Origin: Sphaerosporella brunnea
Lineage: Eukaryota; Ascomycota; Pezizomycetes; Pezizales; Pyronemataceae
Assembly: GCA_008704415.1 (NCBI GenBank)
Contig: VXIS01000245.1
Span: 1-64,000, forward strand
Length of the DNA: 64,000 nt
Reading direction: 5' to 3'
Position 1 is the first letter of the stretch, and every line of letters begins with the position of its first letter. The notes below the pieces were generated by a model, which searched no databases, was not told the origin of the DNA, and saw only the letters and a program-made list of their open reading frames with translations. The translations under genes and the position numbers were made by a program. Shown piece by piece: positions 44,943 to 56,072 of the stretch.

Positions 44943-45510
44943 AATGAAGTGAAAAATGATTATTTTTTTGAAAAAAGAAAAGCTAAGTGAACAGCTTTGG
45001 TTGTATCTTTTTCTTTTTTTTTTTTTCCGTCTGTTTTTCTTCATTTTTTGTCTCTTAAGGGCTGGGACTAAGGCGGGGATTTTTCGGGAACTGGGGATTC
45101 TGGGTAGTTTTCTTGGTTCGCTTTTTGTCTGCTTTATGCGGGTTGCTTTGTTTGTGCTTTGTTTTTTTTTGCTCACCTGTGCGAGTTGTAATTGAGATTT
45201 TTTACTTTTTTTTTTTCTTCTGCTGTTTTTCTTCTCTCCGAGTCGAGTATTTCCCTTGCCGTGCGCAAAAAGTTTCCATCCCGTGACGGGGTATGTGTGT
45301 GAGTGATACCGATGGAAGAAGTGAGGATGATGTTGGGGGTGCGAATGATGATGGATTACGAGCGCGATGACCATTTTGGGGGGGGGGGGGGGCGGGGGGG
45401 GTGGGAAGGGGGGTGAATATAATGCGAATGAAAGCAACATTTTCTTTTCTTTTTCTTTTTTTTTCGCTATTGCAGAGCTTACATACATCCATCTATCTAT
45501 CTTACCGCCC
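44943..45510. other. Convergent intergenic region
   Basis: 3' flanks of the C2H2 gene and of the mS41 gene. T-rich tracts occur at 45005-45030 and 45195-45215, and a G-run (about 12 G, interrupted) at 45379-45400. No gene seen. Confidence 0.6.
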
Positions 45511-45986
45511 TCACCTCCCCGCGGCGGCCTCCTCCTCCTCCTTCCTCCTCTCCTCGGCAAATCTCCTGGCGCGGACCTCCTTCCGCCTGCGCTCGCCGCC
45601 ATCGATCTTGACGCCGCGGCGGTGCTCGCACAGGCGCACGTGGCCGCCGTGGCGGCGCCAGGTCTCGCGCCAGCGCAGGATGTAGCGGCGGGCGCGGGCA
45701 GGCTCGACGCCGAGCAGCTTCAGCTGGCGCGAGTCGGCGGCGAACAGCTGGGCCCAGTCGCCGGCGAACTTGGGGGCGTGGGCGACGGCGCCGCGGCCGA
45801 TCTGGCGCAGGAAGCTGGCGACGTCCGGGACCGCGGCGGTGGGCGGCGGCGCGGCGCTCGGCGGCGGGAGGGACTTGTGGAGGCTGCGCGTGTGCGCTGG
45901 CGCGCTGGCGCGGCGGAGGAGACGGCTGCTGGGTTGTTAGTTGCGGCGGGACAGCGGGGGGGGGGGGGAGCTTACAGCGCGAACAT
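45511..45986 (-). CDS. FYV4: Mitochondrial small-subunit ribosomal protein mS41 (IGR-motif, FYV4-like)
   Basis: Two exons encode 142 aa. The first exon is only 11 nt (45986-45976, Met-Phe-Ala plus two bases). It is followed by a 47-nt intron with GTAAGC, ACTAAC and CCCAG, and a 418-nt second exon (45928-45511). The spliced N-terminus MFALSRLLRRASAPAHTRSL is a good mitochondrial presequence. Residues ~43-92 carry the IGR domain: FLRQIGRG, a W-Q-LF segment, a LKLLGVEP loop and ARRYILRWRE. The C-terminus is a charged Arg/Glu tail. The acceptor is a CAGCAG repeat, so one residue could vary. The family is a component of the mitoribosomal small subunit. Confidence 0.85.
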
Positions 45987-46207
45987 GGTGGGTGTGTTGC
46001 TGTTGCTGTGGGTGTGGTGAAGGGGTTTTAGTAGTGAGGGGGGGTTACCCGGTTGGTGGGGTTCTGGGTCATCGGGTGTCACTCTCGCACTCTCTCTCTC
46101 TCGGGCCGATGTCTACATACTCTACCCTACCTAATCAATCCCCCATGATGATGCAAACTACTCAAATCTCAAAAAAAAAACGCATAAACTGTATTTTCCC
46201 CATCTAT

Positions 46208-48210
46208 CTATGTCTCAACCATTATTTTCTCGCTTTCAGCACCTTCTCCGTCAGAGGCGCCCGCTCGCCCCCACCCATCTCCCTCCTCCTCCCACCGCTG
46301 TCCCTCCTGCGCCCACCGCCATCGACAATAAGCCCTCAGCTCCTTGTCGTTCGGCACCACTCTCTTCCACTCCTCCTCCGCCTCGTCCTGCCCTGGCCCT
46401 GCTTCGACACCCCTCAGCCGGTCTCTGCAAAAGATCCTCCAACTATCCAGCGCATACGCTCCAACGCCAGGTATATGGCCAATCTCCCATTGTTGCTTCT
46501 GCACCACGCCGTGCGGCTCTCTCCCATCGATAGGAAACGGCCTCGTGTTTCTGGGTGGGTAGTTATATTTGACGGTCCCCTGGTCGGCAACGGGCGGGTT
46601 GGCAAGCCACACCTTTCCCATCTTTACCAAGCGCTCGGCGCGGGTACGCTGCAATCCGAGCGGGCGGATAAGTTCCTCGACTTCCTCCTGCGAGGCGTTG
46701 CTGAGGATTTCCGGCGTTGGGTAAAGCTCCAGGAATCGGCTCAGTATAGGCTTCGCCACAGAGCCTTTGGTTTTGTTGAGGAAGACGGTGGAGATGAGGA
46801 GGTGGAATGGCTTCTCCTGCAGCTCCTCCTGTATCAGCCCGAACCTTTGTGCCGTGAACGGCGGCCACGGAATCGCAGAGATTCCTTTCGGTGCCCGCCC
46901 TTTCTTCTCCGTTTCTGTAGCCCCAGAGAAATACGGTGATTTTGTGGTGTCGGCCCTCTTGCGCGGTTTCTTGGCCACTGATGCTTCCTCCGACGGGGTT
47001 GGGGTGGGGAAATGCGGAGACACGGTTTCAGCCTTCCGAGGTCTGCCCCTCCGCTTCGCAGGTGGAGGCGCTTCATCGGCGGTAGCAATCTCAGGTGTTA
47101 TAAGCACATCTGGTTCGACCATTACTTCCGTCAGCGGTTCCTCCGGGCCAGTATCTTCCAAAACTTCACTTCGAGATCGTGCCCTGAAGGGATAAGGCGA
47201 CACCACCTCCAGCTCTGACCTCTTCCGCTTCCTGGACACTGGTGTCTGCGCTTCCTGTGGTGTGGATACTTCCTCACCCACTCGCTTTCTGGCAGAGCTC
47301 CTGGTAACGCGCCCAGCCGAGACTGGGGTGCTGGCGACTGGCGTTGTTCGGCATGGCGTCTCAATGACTACTTGAAATGCGAAGGCCCTGCACCTCATGC
47401 TCTCCTCGGAAGGCCGGCGTTCTTTGGAGTCCCTTGATACGATACTGCGCGGCGGTGTTGGGAAGTCCATGCCCATGTCCTCTTGGGCTTGCCTGGAAAC
47501 GTCGGTTCTGGTTGGCTTGGATGGAGTCTGTGGCTCTGTGTCTACGTTCTCCGGCGGTTCATCTTGTGCGGGAGCTTTATTCTCCACTGGTTCATCTAGC
47601 GCAACCCCGTTCTCCGATGGCTCAACCTCCGATAGCTCAACGTCCGCAGCAGCGTCTTTCTGCCTGTCCAAATTCCCCGGCTGTGGCGTATGTGGCACAG
47701 AATCCTGTATCACACCACCGTCAGCACCGAACGAGGCAGTGACACAAGGAACTTTGACCAACCTCGCCGGCCTCCTTCACGGGTGAGTTCTCTTTCTCCT
47801 CCGTCTCAGTCGCAACATGGACCTCAGATTGAAGAACATTCCCTTGCACCTCTTCCTTGGAGTCCGCAGCACTCTTTTCCTCCTCCTCCTCCACCTCACC
47901 ATCCTCCCCAGCCTCCTTCTCCTCCTTCCCCGCCTCTTCAGCCTCCTTCACTGGCGACTGCTCAACAGCAGCTGAAGCACCCTCTTTCTCGTCCTCCACC
48001 TCAATCGCAGCTTCAAGAACCGTCTCTTCCTCCTTCGCCGCAGCTCCCTGCTCCTGCTGCTCCCGCGGAACACTCTGACTCCTCGCGCGCTCATCCCCGA
48101 CCAAAGTAGCAGTGCTATCACTCCCGCCGGACGCACCCCTTCCGCCATCTCTGGTAACATGCTCCGGGAGTGCACTCCCCCTCCCCTTCCCCTTCTTCCA
48201 CTTCTTTCCC

Positions 48211-48243
<33 letters not shown>

Positions 48244-48323
48244 GCCAGCTTCCGCTGTCGCTCCTTCCCGCGTTTCTTGCGCGCGCTGTTGGTGAGGAAG
48301 CGGATTCCTGCTGGGAGCCCCAT
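46208..48323 (-). CDS. MBD4-like HhH-GPD DNA glycosylase with long N-terminal extension
   Basis: Two exons (48323-47763, 47704-46208) encode 685 aa. The intron is 58 nt, with an unusual GTTGGT donor and an ATACAG acceptor. The catalytic domain occupies the last ~230 residues. It shows an LIQEEL start, KPFHLLISTVFLNKTKG, a LIRPLGLQRTRAERL segment, then the helix-hairpin-helix IPGVGAYALDSWRIFCRD with the catalytic Asp (~607), and a closing VPNDKELRAYCRWRW. This matches the glycosylase domain of MBD4, which removes T or U from T:G and U:G mispairs at methyl-CpG sites. No methyl-CpG-binding domain is present. Residues 1-450 are acidic and Lys/Gln-rich with AT-hook-like KRRGRPRK. The start at 48323 is preferred over the upstream ATG at 48629, whose extension is low-complexity. 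Confidence 0.85.
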
Positions 48324-48334
48324 GATGACGTCAC
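48324..48334. promoter_or_regulatory. TGACGTCA (CRE-like) palindrome at the glycosylase start
   Basis: The octamer TGACGTCA lies at about 48325-48332, immediately upstream of the predicted ATG of the MBD4-like gene. It is the canonical site for ATF/CREB-type bZIP factors. At this distance it may lie in the 5' UTR, so its regulatory role is an inference. Confidence 0.35.
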
Positions 48335-49510
48335 GGAACGTTTTTTTTTTTTCTTTCTTTCTTTCTTTGTTTCCTTCGCTGGGCGGGAGAATCAATAGCG
48401 ATGGCGATTGCGCGGGGAAGGCGGAGGAGGAGCACGACGGGGTGAGAGGAGGAGGAGGAGTAGGACGACGGTGGGTGAGGGGAAAAGAAAAGAAACAAGC
48501 TGTTTGACGTGGCGTAATGTCAACTTGTTCTCGCGTTTTGCTGAAGCGCGGTGAAGAGGTTTCGAGCAGGGTCAGGGTTTCTGCAAACCTATCCGCATGC
48601 AGCTTGGAGAGACTTCTTGTCCGCGGCATGGTTGAGCCACCCGCCGCGGTTGTTCTTCCTCGGCGCGGCAGCCATCGGGATGGAAGCTTACTATATAGCT
48701 ATAGTTAGAAGAAGCACACCCTTTGCGAGGAGTATCCATAGGGGTCGCCGATTAGCGATAGTTGTAGTTTGAATACGCCCCCCCCTCCCCCCCCCAATAA
48801 ACGATGCCTAAGATCGGGACATATGATGCGCGCGTAAAAGCTGTCGCCTGATTCCGGCGGTGGATGTGAGTGAGTGAGTGGAGGGCCATAATCGGTTATC
48901 GATCCCATCATCAAAAACGAAAAAAAAAAAAAAAAAAAAAAAAAAGGGGGCATATTACGTCCACCCATATATATGCTATGCTATGGTGCCGTTTTCAGCA
49001 ACATTAAAAATTGAATACCTACCACCAGCCCTTACAAAATTTAACTCTTGCGTAAACCCTCCCTCCACATTTTGTCGGCTGCAACAATCTTCTCCCTGGA
49101 AACCACCACCAGCATCATAGAGATTTGAGAGGAGGAGGAGGAGGAGGAGGGGCTTTTGGCCTTCGATTAATGAAAGAGCCCTCTGCTGCGGTCATCCTGT
49201 GAACAAACGAAATGCAGCTGGTGTTGGTGTGGGTCTATTGTGGTTTCCAGCGGGGTGTCTACCGGTACTTACATGCGAAGAAGGGCTGACACTGCAATCT
49301 AAGCGCACCATCTCGTGATGTTTCTTGACGATACAGTGATTGATCGGATGGTTGTTCTGCTACACGTATAAAAAAGCCCTGTCTACTCTCAAGATGTTCA
49401 GATCTTCACGATTGTGGCAGATGAAGAAGGTATCATTATCATGCGTGGCTAAAAAGTCCCCAAAACAGAAAAGAAAATCCGCTACAAAACAAGATATCAC
49501 ATCAGAGCCC
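48324..49510. other. Intergenic between the glycosylase and the coiled-coil gene
   Basis: Contains the glycosylase 5' flank: an A-rich run on the minus strand at 48338-48370 and TGACGTCA 3 bp upstream of the ATG, a perfect CRE-type site. Also a C-rich tract at 48778-48796, poly-A at 48920-48945 and (GGA)n at 49128-49150. No gene seen. Confidence 0.6.
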
Positions 49511-52500
49511 CTATTCATACGGAATGACATTCCCGCCCTGATTCCTCTGTTTTGCTCTCTCGAGTGCACTCAGCGGCGCAGGGCTCGCAGTTCCATGGCC
49601 GACACCCCGGGGTATTACCACAGAAATCGGCGTGGCGGCCCTCGAAGCCGGAGTCGCGGTCCTGGGCGGCGATCCCACCTTCAATCCATCAATGACCATT
49701 TCCAGGTTTCCGACAACAACCCCATACTCCTGCAATCCCCTTACCCGCTCCTCCAATTCCGCATCCGCGGCTTCATCCGCAATGCGGACCCTCCCCTCGA
49801 GCGGCTTTTCATCCTCGTCCTTGACTCTAGCCTCGGCCAGGAGCACTTCGTGCGTGGCCTGGTTCATAACCAGTGCCGTGACGTTGGAGACCTTCATCAG
49901 GTTCTCCGCAGACTGCATGCAGTTCTTTAGCGTTGACTGGGCGCGAAACAGCTCCTCTTTCAGCAGCATTTGGTCACCCGTGTACGCGGATGGCGGCCCG
50001 GGAAGCGCCGCGAGGATCTTGTTGATTTCCGCCGTGATCTGAGTGATGTAGCTGAGATCCATCTCGAGACCGGCGTCAACAGCACGCTCGACTATTGCCA
50101 CGAGTTCGCTGGTGCGCAGCGATTTATGGCGGACTGCGTCGAGAGTGCTACACGATGTCAACAAAAAGAATCAAGACACGGTAGGGGAGAGGTGCATACA
50201 GTTTCCGTTCGCTGTCGTCAAAGTGCTTGATCATTGTTGATAGTTTCTTCACATCATTGACTGCCCGCAATGGCTCTGTGACCGTCTTTCGGTATTTACG
50301 GTCTCGAGCCAGGATCGTCTCGTGCACTTTGCCGTGCCTCCTCTCGGCTATGCCATCAAGGCGGACAAGCATCTGCAAAACGGCTTCATACTCTGGTCTG
50401 CCGTCTGCCAGCCACCGGTTCCTTCCTGCAACCGCTATGGGCAGCAGCTCCCCGCCCGTTTGGAAGTGAAGATCCATCACCTGCTTGATTCCCTCTTGGA
50501 GCTGGTTGTATGCAGGCTCAAACACCTCCTTGACATAGCGGTCATATTCAGCTTTCTCCTCTTCCCTCCGCCGTCTTTCTTCCTTCTTATTGAACTCGTC
50601 GTCCAGATCGCCAATGTCACCATATCCAATCTCGTTGTCGGAAAATAGTCGGTCGACATAATCCGAGTGCTCCTCCTGCCGTTTTCTGTGCGCTTCCTCC
50701 AGTTGTCGGCGGTTGGCCGATTCCTTCTTGTCAAACTCGGCCGCCAATTTCTCGATAAACGAAAAGTCTTCTCCGATCTCTGCGAGCCGCTTCTTGATAT
50801 CTTCCAAAGCCGGCGACTTTCCACGTTTGGTCCCTTTGGGAGGCAGCAGGCGGGTCAGTCCCTGGGTGATCGGCGGGTGTGGCTTCAAAGGCGCAAGGGC
50901 TGGCACAGAGTCCTCCTCTTCCAGCTCCTCGGCGAACGAAGGAAAGAAGTCGTCGGACGCCTGCTCTTTAACGGGTAAAAATGTCTCATCTTTGGTGAGC
51001 GGGGGCCTCGACATTGGGTCCATCCCGTCAATCGTTGTTCCTGCCCTCCTGATGGGTCCGTGAATGGAAGCTGCCGGCTCACCTCCCGGCCGGAATGCGG
51101 TGTAGGTTTCTGCTGGCTTTGGTTCAATGGGCATCGAGTTCCTTCGCGCGGCCGCACCTGGCTTGTATGGCACATACGAAGAGCTCCCAACATAAGCCGA
51201 CTCCGGTCTCGGAGATGTTGGCTTGTATTGCGGGGAGACTGGTGGGTTGATGGGCGAATACGCAGACATAGGGCGAGGAGTGGTCGCCAGAGATGGCCTG
51301 AATGGCTTATATGTCGCGGGCGAAGGACTAGACGCCTTTGGTGGCTGATTTTGTGCCGGTTCCTCGTGCACAATCTCTGAATTAGCCCCAGAAGCAGGTT
51401 GCGGTTGAAAGGCAGATAGATAGTGTCCCGCTTCATGGTTGGCAGGAGTCTCAGTGCGTACAGGCGCCTGAGAAGTCACGGGCTGCTGTTGAATGGGATC
51501 TTGATGGACGATTGGCGGCGAGGGGGACGACGGAGCCTGAGGCGCAACTGCTGAGGCAGGTTTCGCCGGTTCTTGATGAATCAATGGAGCAGCCTGCACA
51601 GGCTGTTGATAGACAGTTGGTGGGGAGTGCATGGGAGAGACAATATGCTCCGCAGACGCTACTGGAGGTACCGTTGCCGGGCGTTCAGACTGAAGTTTTG
51701 GTTCAACAGCCGATGGCGACGGTTTCGCCTCCTCCACAACGGCCGGAGGAGATGCAACAGGGACCGCGGTCCGGCCTGCAGTGCTTGCATGCCTACTGGG
51801 AGGTTGCCCGATAGCCAACGGATAGCGTTGTCCGCGAAGGAAGTACTCTTGTTCCATGAAATCCTGGAAAATCTTGAGCTTCTCTTGATCGGTTTCTGCC
51901 GCAGCTTCCGATTCGATCATCACGATAAATCGCGTGATAGATTCCTGATAGAAAGGATCAAGTTCCTGCAGGCGCTCAATCGTTGCGTCTTCTTCAGCCA
52001 ACTTCTGTTCGGCGGCCAATTGTTCGGCGGTCTTGTGCTCAACCGGAGCCTGTTCGACGACTGGAGCGGCAACTTGAACGGGTGGTGGGGCGGCCACGAC
52101 AATTTCATCCATGACAAACGCTGGCTTTGCCTCTACATGAGGAGGGTTAACTGCTGATTGTTCTGAAAAGCCCTGCGGAGGAAGATAGACTGAGTGTCCT
52201 TCCGCATTGACAGGCTGTGCAGCAGGTTCATTTGAGGCCACAGGGGCGGGGGCAGCCGGGGCAGCCGCAACCGGAGGAGCTGGCGCGGGGTTGGAAACAA
52301 TGTATCCTACATCCATTTGGAACTGTGACTCCGAGGGCGCTGACGGTGCAGGAGCATTGTTCTGGGAATGAGAAGGCTGAGCAACGATATCACTCGGTCG
52401 CTGCTCCGAGAACTTTTGGTGCTCTTGATATTGCGGAGCCGCTTCGCTCTGCGTCGGTGTCACATATTCACTTGTTGGTTTCTGGTCGGCATAGATGGGC

Positions 52501-54308
52501 AGACGGCATGGCTCCTGCGTTGGAGGCGCTGAATCTGCAGAAATTGAAGGCTTTGTTGGGCTTGCTTCATCTTCCGTTTGATCATAGCCTACGCCATAGG
52601 TTTCCCAGCCACTCACGGGGCCACTGTCAAAGATTGATGCAGACATCAACTTTGATATCGGCGGTTTCGGGGGTTCGAGAACTGTTGCGGGAACTGGGGT
52701 TGGGATCTTAGGCGGAGGGGTTGGCGCGTGGTAATAATCTTTCAGCGAAGCCTGTGGCTGGGTAACAGGCGGTGGAGGTGAATGCACAGGTGCCACTGGC
52801 GGTGGTGGTGGAGTGGCGGTTGCGGCAGTATAGATTTGCTGCGACAGCTTGGGCGGCAGCTGCGGTGCTATGGGCGGCGTTTGATGTTGTTGCGGTTCAG
52901 AGTACACAGGGGCTACGGACGCATTGTAGGAGTAGGCATTCACCTGTGCTGGAGCACTAGGCTGGGCTGGTGGTGGGGTTGGTTTGACAGGTGGCTGGTA
53001 AAGCGGTTGCGATTGGGGAGGAGGAGTTGAGTTAGAGGTGTATATTTGTTGGGAATACTGTGATTGGAATGGCGGTGGTGTTGGAGACTCATACTGGTGG
53101 GTCTGGGTATATAGGTAGTCTTTGGCAGGAAGTGAAGGGACCGCGGGCTGGGGCGGCGGAGGTGTTGGTGCCGACGCCTGTTGTTGAACATGGCTGTACG
53201 CTCCACCGGCCGTGAATGAAAATTGCTGATTCGCAGCAGGCGAGTGTGTTTGCTGCACAGGCGGTGGGGGAGGAGGGGGAGGCGGGGGAGGAGGAGGAGG
53301 GGGAGTTGGGGAAGCAGTTGGCTGGTTGTGCAGGTGGTTATACTGCTGGGTAGGCTGAGTATATGCCTGTGGTTACGAATCCTGTCAGTTCTCAATTGAT
53401 CGCCTGTAGTGTCCAGAAAGCTCACGTTCTGGTTCTGGGCGCCACTGTCCGGATGGAGCGGAGCCTGTGAAGGTGAATAATACTCCGCGAACGGTTGCTG
53501 ATGCTGCTGATTGTACGATGGCTGATGTGCATTCGAGCCCCAGAAACCTTGAGTGTGAATCGGAGATTGCAGTGCAGGGGGTGGAGGCGGAGGCGGAGGC
53601 GGAGGTGGCGGCGCGGCTTGCTGTTGCGGTTGCTGCTGGTGGTAAGACTGCTGGCCAAATGGTTGCTGGTGCTGTTGCGGCGTTTGCGAGAGTGGGGGCG
53701 GTGGCGGTGGCGGTGGCGGCGGTGGGGGTGGAGGGGGCTGCGGCGCTTGGTTTTGTTGCTGCTGGTGTTGCGGTGGGTGAGGAGGCGCAGGCTGGCCGGT
53801 AGCATGCGGGCCATAGATGTGCGACGGCACATACTGGCCGTGGACGATCGGTTGCCCTTGGGGTCTGTAGCCGGCGCCGGTGTTACCGTGAGGGCCCGAC
53901 GGGGGAGCGGCGGGGTTGTAGTGATGGGCCCATGGCTGTTGCTGCTGCTGGAAATGCGGCGATGACGTTGGGGGAGGCGGGGGTGGAGGCGGCGGCGGGC
54001 CTTGATGCTGGTAAAACGGTGGTTGTTGTTGTTGCTGCTGGAACTGCTGCTGGTAAGGCTGAGGTTGTGCAGACCACTGCTGTTGCGGGGGAGGCTGCGG
54101 GGGAAAGCCGAACGCTGAAAGCGAGCCCGTGTTATTCTGGGTTGTGGAGCTATGCGCACCTGGGCGAGGGAGCTTCGATGGAGTTTCGCCACATACCTTG
54201 AGTGCCGTTCGGGGAGGCGCCGGTCACAGTGCCGGGCTGGATGGGGAGGTGCGGGTTGAAGCCGCCCTGTGGAGCTCCTCCTGGAGGTGCACCAGGGTAC
54301 GAGTACAT
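49511..54308 (-). CDS. Very large Pro/Gln-rich protein with conserved-looking C-terminal helical region
   Basis: Four exons: 54308-54197, 54159 or 54114-53426, 53366-50200 and 50147-49511. The product is 1,549 or 1,534 aa; both acceptors of intron 1 keep the frame, giving a 37- or 82-nt intron. The N-terminal ~300 residues are Gln/His/Pro-rich with poly-Pro runs of 10-15. Residues ~300-1150 are disordered with PP, PTPP and QQ motifs and short SPYKP-like repeats (RPSLATTPRP, YKPTSPRP). The C-terminal ~400 residues are charged helices (LEDIKKRLAEIGEDFSFIEKL; ERRRREEEKAEYDRYVKEVFEPAYNQLQ; RYRKTVTEP), probably coiled coil. A homologue of known function does not come to mind. It could be a scaffold of actin, endocytic or RNA-granule type, but this is speculation. 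Confidence 0.8.
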
Positions 54309-55049
54309 GGCGCCGCACAGCTAGGGTAGGATAGGGGGGTTGGGTTGAGTTTTTTGAAGTTATCAAACGCGTCCAGGGAGAAAGCGCAAGAGGGGAGAAA
54401 GAGAAAGCGAAAGAGAAGGAGAAGGAGAAGGAGGAGCAGTCGGGGACACGCACCAATGTCATGCCAGCACAATGGATGGCGTGCGTGGCTTGCGCGTGTC
54501 GTTGGTGGTGCGCAAAAGATGCTCAGCCTCAAAGCTTGGCTGGTCTAGTCTGCCCATGAGGCGCAGGACGATCCCGATTTAACACCCGCCCCAGCGCCAT
54601 TCATCGAGTCGTGTCATTCCGAACTGACATCGCCTCGTTTCTCCCAGGCGAGGGGTGGTTTGCTGCCGTGTGTTTTGGCCAATCGACTGCACCGAGTGAT
54701 AACTCGTGACCTTTCACCGTTTCTGTTTACCTCGGGCACAACAAACAAAACTGACAAACGCCTTGCACAACAAATATCCATCTCTTCGAACCCCCCAGAA
54801 ACAAAGTCCTTGATGTACCCTGTTCAGAAAGCTCTCCACCTCAAGCATCCTCGGTGCCCTCTTTCTCTCCGCCATTCTTGGATGAAGAACCTCTCGATCT
54901 CTCCGACCCGCCCACTCCATCCATCCATCCCGCTAATCCCGATTGCCCTTTTCCCCTTCGCCTCCCTTGCGGTTGTGGCTCCACTAGTTTCCCCGCTCGA
55001 CCTCCACCGAAGCCCGGCCCTTCTCTTAACGTCCTGAGAGACCGCCCAC
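54309..55049. other. Intergenic, upstream of the coiled-coil gene
   Basis: Purine-rich (GAGAAA)n at 54388-54430 forms a pyrimidine-rich leader on the minus strand, typical of fungal promoters. The rest, up to the 3' end of the membrane-protein gene, shows no feature. Confidence 0.6.
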
Positions 55050-55553
55050 TCAACGCTCCCAGGCACTCGCACCCACTTCCAGATGTGCTTCCCTCAGTTC
55101 CCGCTCACACTTGACCCCCAAGTTCCATCTCCGTCTCCAAAGGCCGCAGAGGTAGCAGGAGCAATAGGTCGCTAGATAGCCTATGCAGGCGAGGAAGACG
55201 AAGGGCAGGCCGAGTGCGATGTAGTGAAGGTAGGTTTGAGCGAGGCTAACGAGTTCCAGCGGCGTGAGAGGTGGTGTTGTCGCGGCGAGTGTTGGGGAGG
55301 GAAAGCTTGGGACGGGAGCGGGTTCGGTGATGGTGACGGTGACGGCTTTCGGTGACATGATTGCTTTTTTGAGAGAGGACACCGGACGGGTGGAATCCAA
55401 TGAGCAAGAATCCTGGGACGTGGACGAGGTGGATTCAGAGTGAAAGTAGATGACTTGAGGGCTGTAGTGCAGGTAAGGAGAGCATGTGTCAGGTGAGGTG
55501 GATGTTGAGGTGGTGGGTGTTGCAGTGAGTGCAGAAGAAAGGGCAGATGACAT
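55050..55553 (-). CDS. Small single-pass membrane protein of unknown function
   Basis: The first ATG is at 55553 and the product is 167 aa. The N-terminal ~100 residues are Ser/Thr/Pro-rich. A single hydrophobic stretch around residues 112-135 (LGLPFVFLACIGYLATYCSC) is followed by a basic WRRRW segment and a charged tail. The basic side after the membrane span favours a cytosolic C-terminus. I recognise no family and coding support is compositional only. Confidence 0.5.
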   Translation of the reverse strand: MSSALSSALTATPTTSTSTSPDTCSPYLHYSPQVIYFHSESTSSTSQDSCSLDSTRPVSSLKKAIMSPKAVTVTITEPAPVPSFPSPTLAATTPPLTPLELVSLAQTYLHYIALGLPFVFLACIGYLATYCSCYLCGLWRRRWNLGVKCERELREAHLEVGASAWER

Positions 55554-56072
55554 AATGGTCTGGGGCCAGTTGCACAAGCGCAGTGCGCATTGTTGGCCGC
55601 AGCCCGTCGAGGCCGGGTGTTTGGCACGTTATATCAAGGTATATACACAATATCCCTCGTGCAGCAGTGACAAGCCTAGAAGTGTCATGGCCGAGTGACA
55701 CCTTATGCTTTGCTATGCTTCGCTGAGTGCTTATGTGATTTTGCTCGGCGTAGATACCAGTGGGCGCAAGCTCGAGAGGGTGACAGGAAGCCTCACGGCC
55801 TTCTGCGGGAGAACACCAAGGGTACTGTCTCCGATACTGTCTCCACGATTTGGGTTTCTTTGGTCTATGTTTTTAGGTATCTCGCGTTGTCGGCGTTCTG
55901 TCACATTCTTTTGTTTGTTCACAGGACAAAACCATTTCTCGCTTTCTCGCTTCCAACCACCACCACCGCCCCAAGCCTCTTCCTCCTCCTCCTCCTCCTC
56001 CTCCACCTCCCCTTTCTCCCCCACCCACCATCCATACCGCCGCTCGTGCTTGAAGCCTAGGGCCGAACAAAA
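55554..56072. promoter_or_regulatory. Divergent promoter region of the membrane-protein and zinc-finger genes
   Basis: About 520 bp. The side next to 56073 is CT-rich ((CCT)n at 55981-56010), a common fungal promoter/leader pattern. No specific operator could be assigned. Confidence 0.4.

Noticed and set aside
48324..48629. Upstream ATG at 48629 as the start of the DNA glycosylase
   Set aside because: It adds 102 residues of low-complexity Pro/Ser/Lys sequence ending in an A-rich run. The ATG at 48323 begins a more protein-like N-terminus. Not fully excluded.
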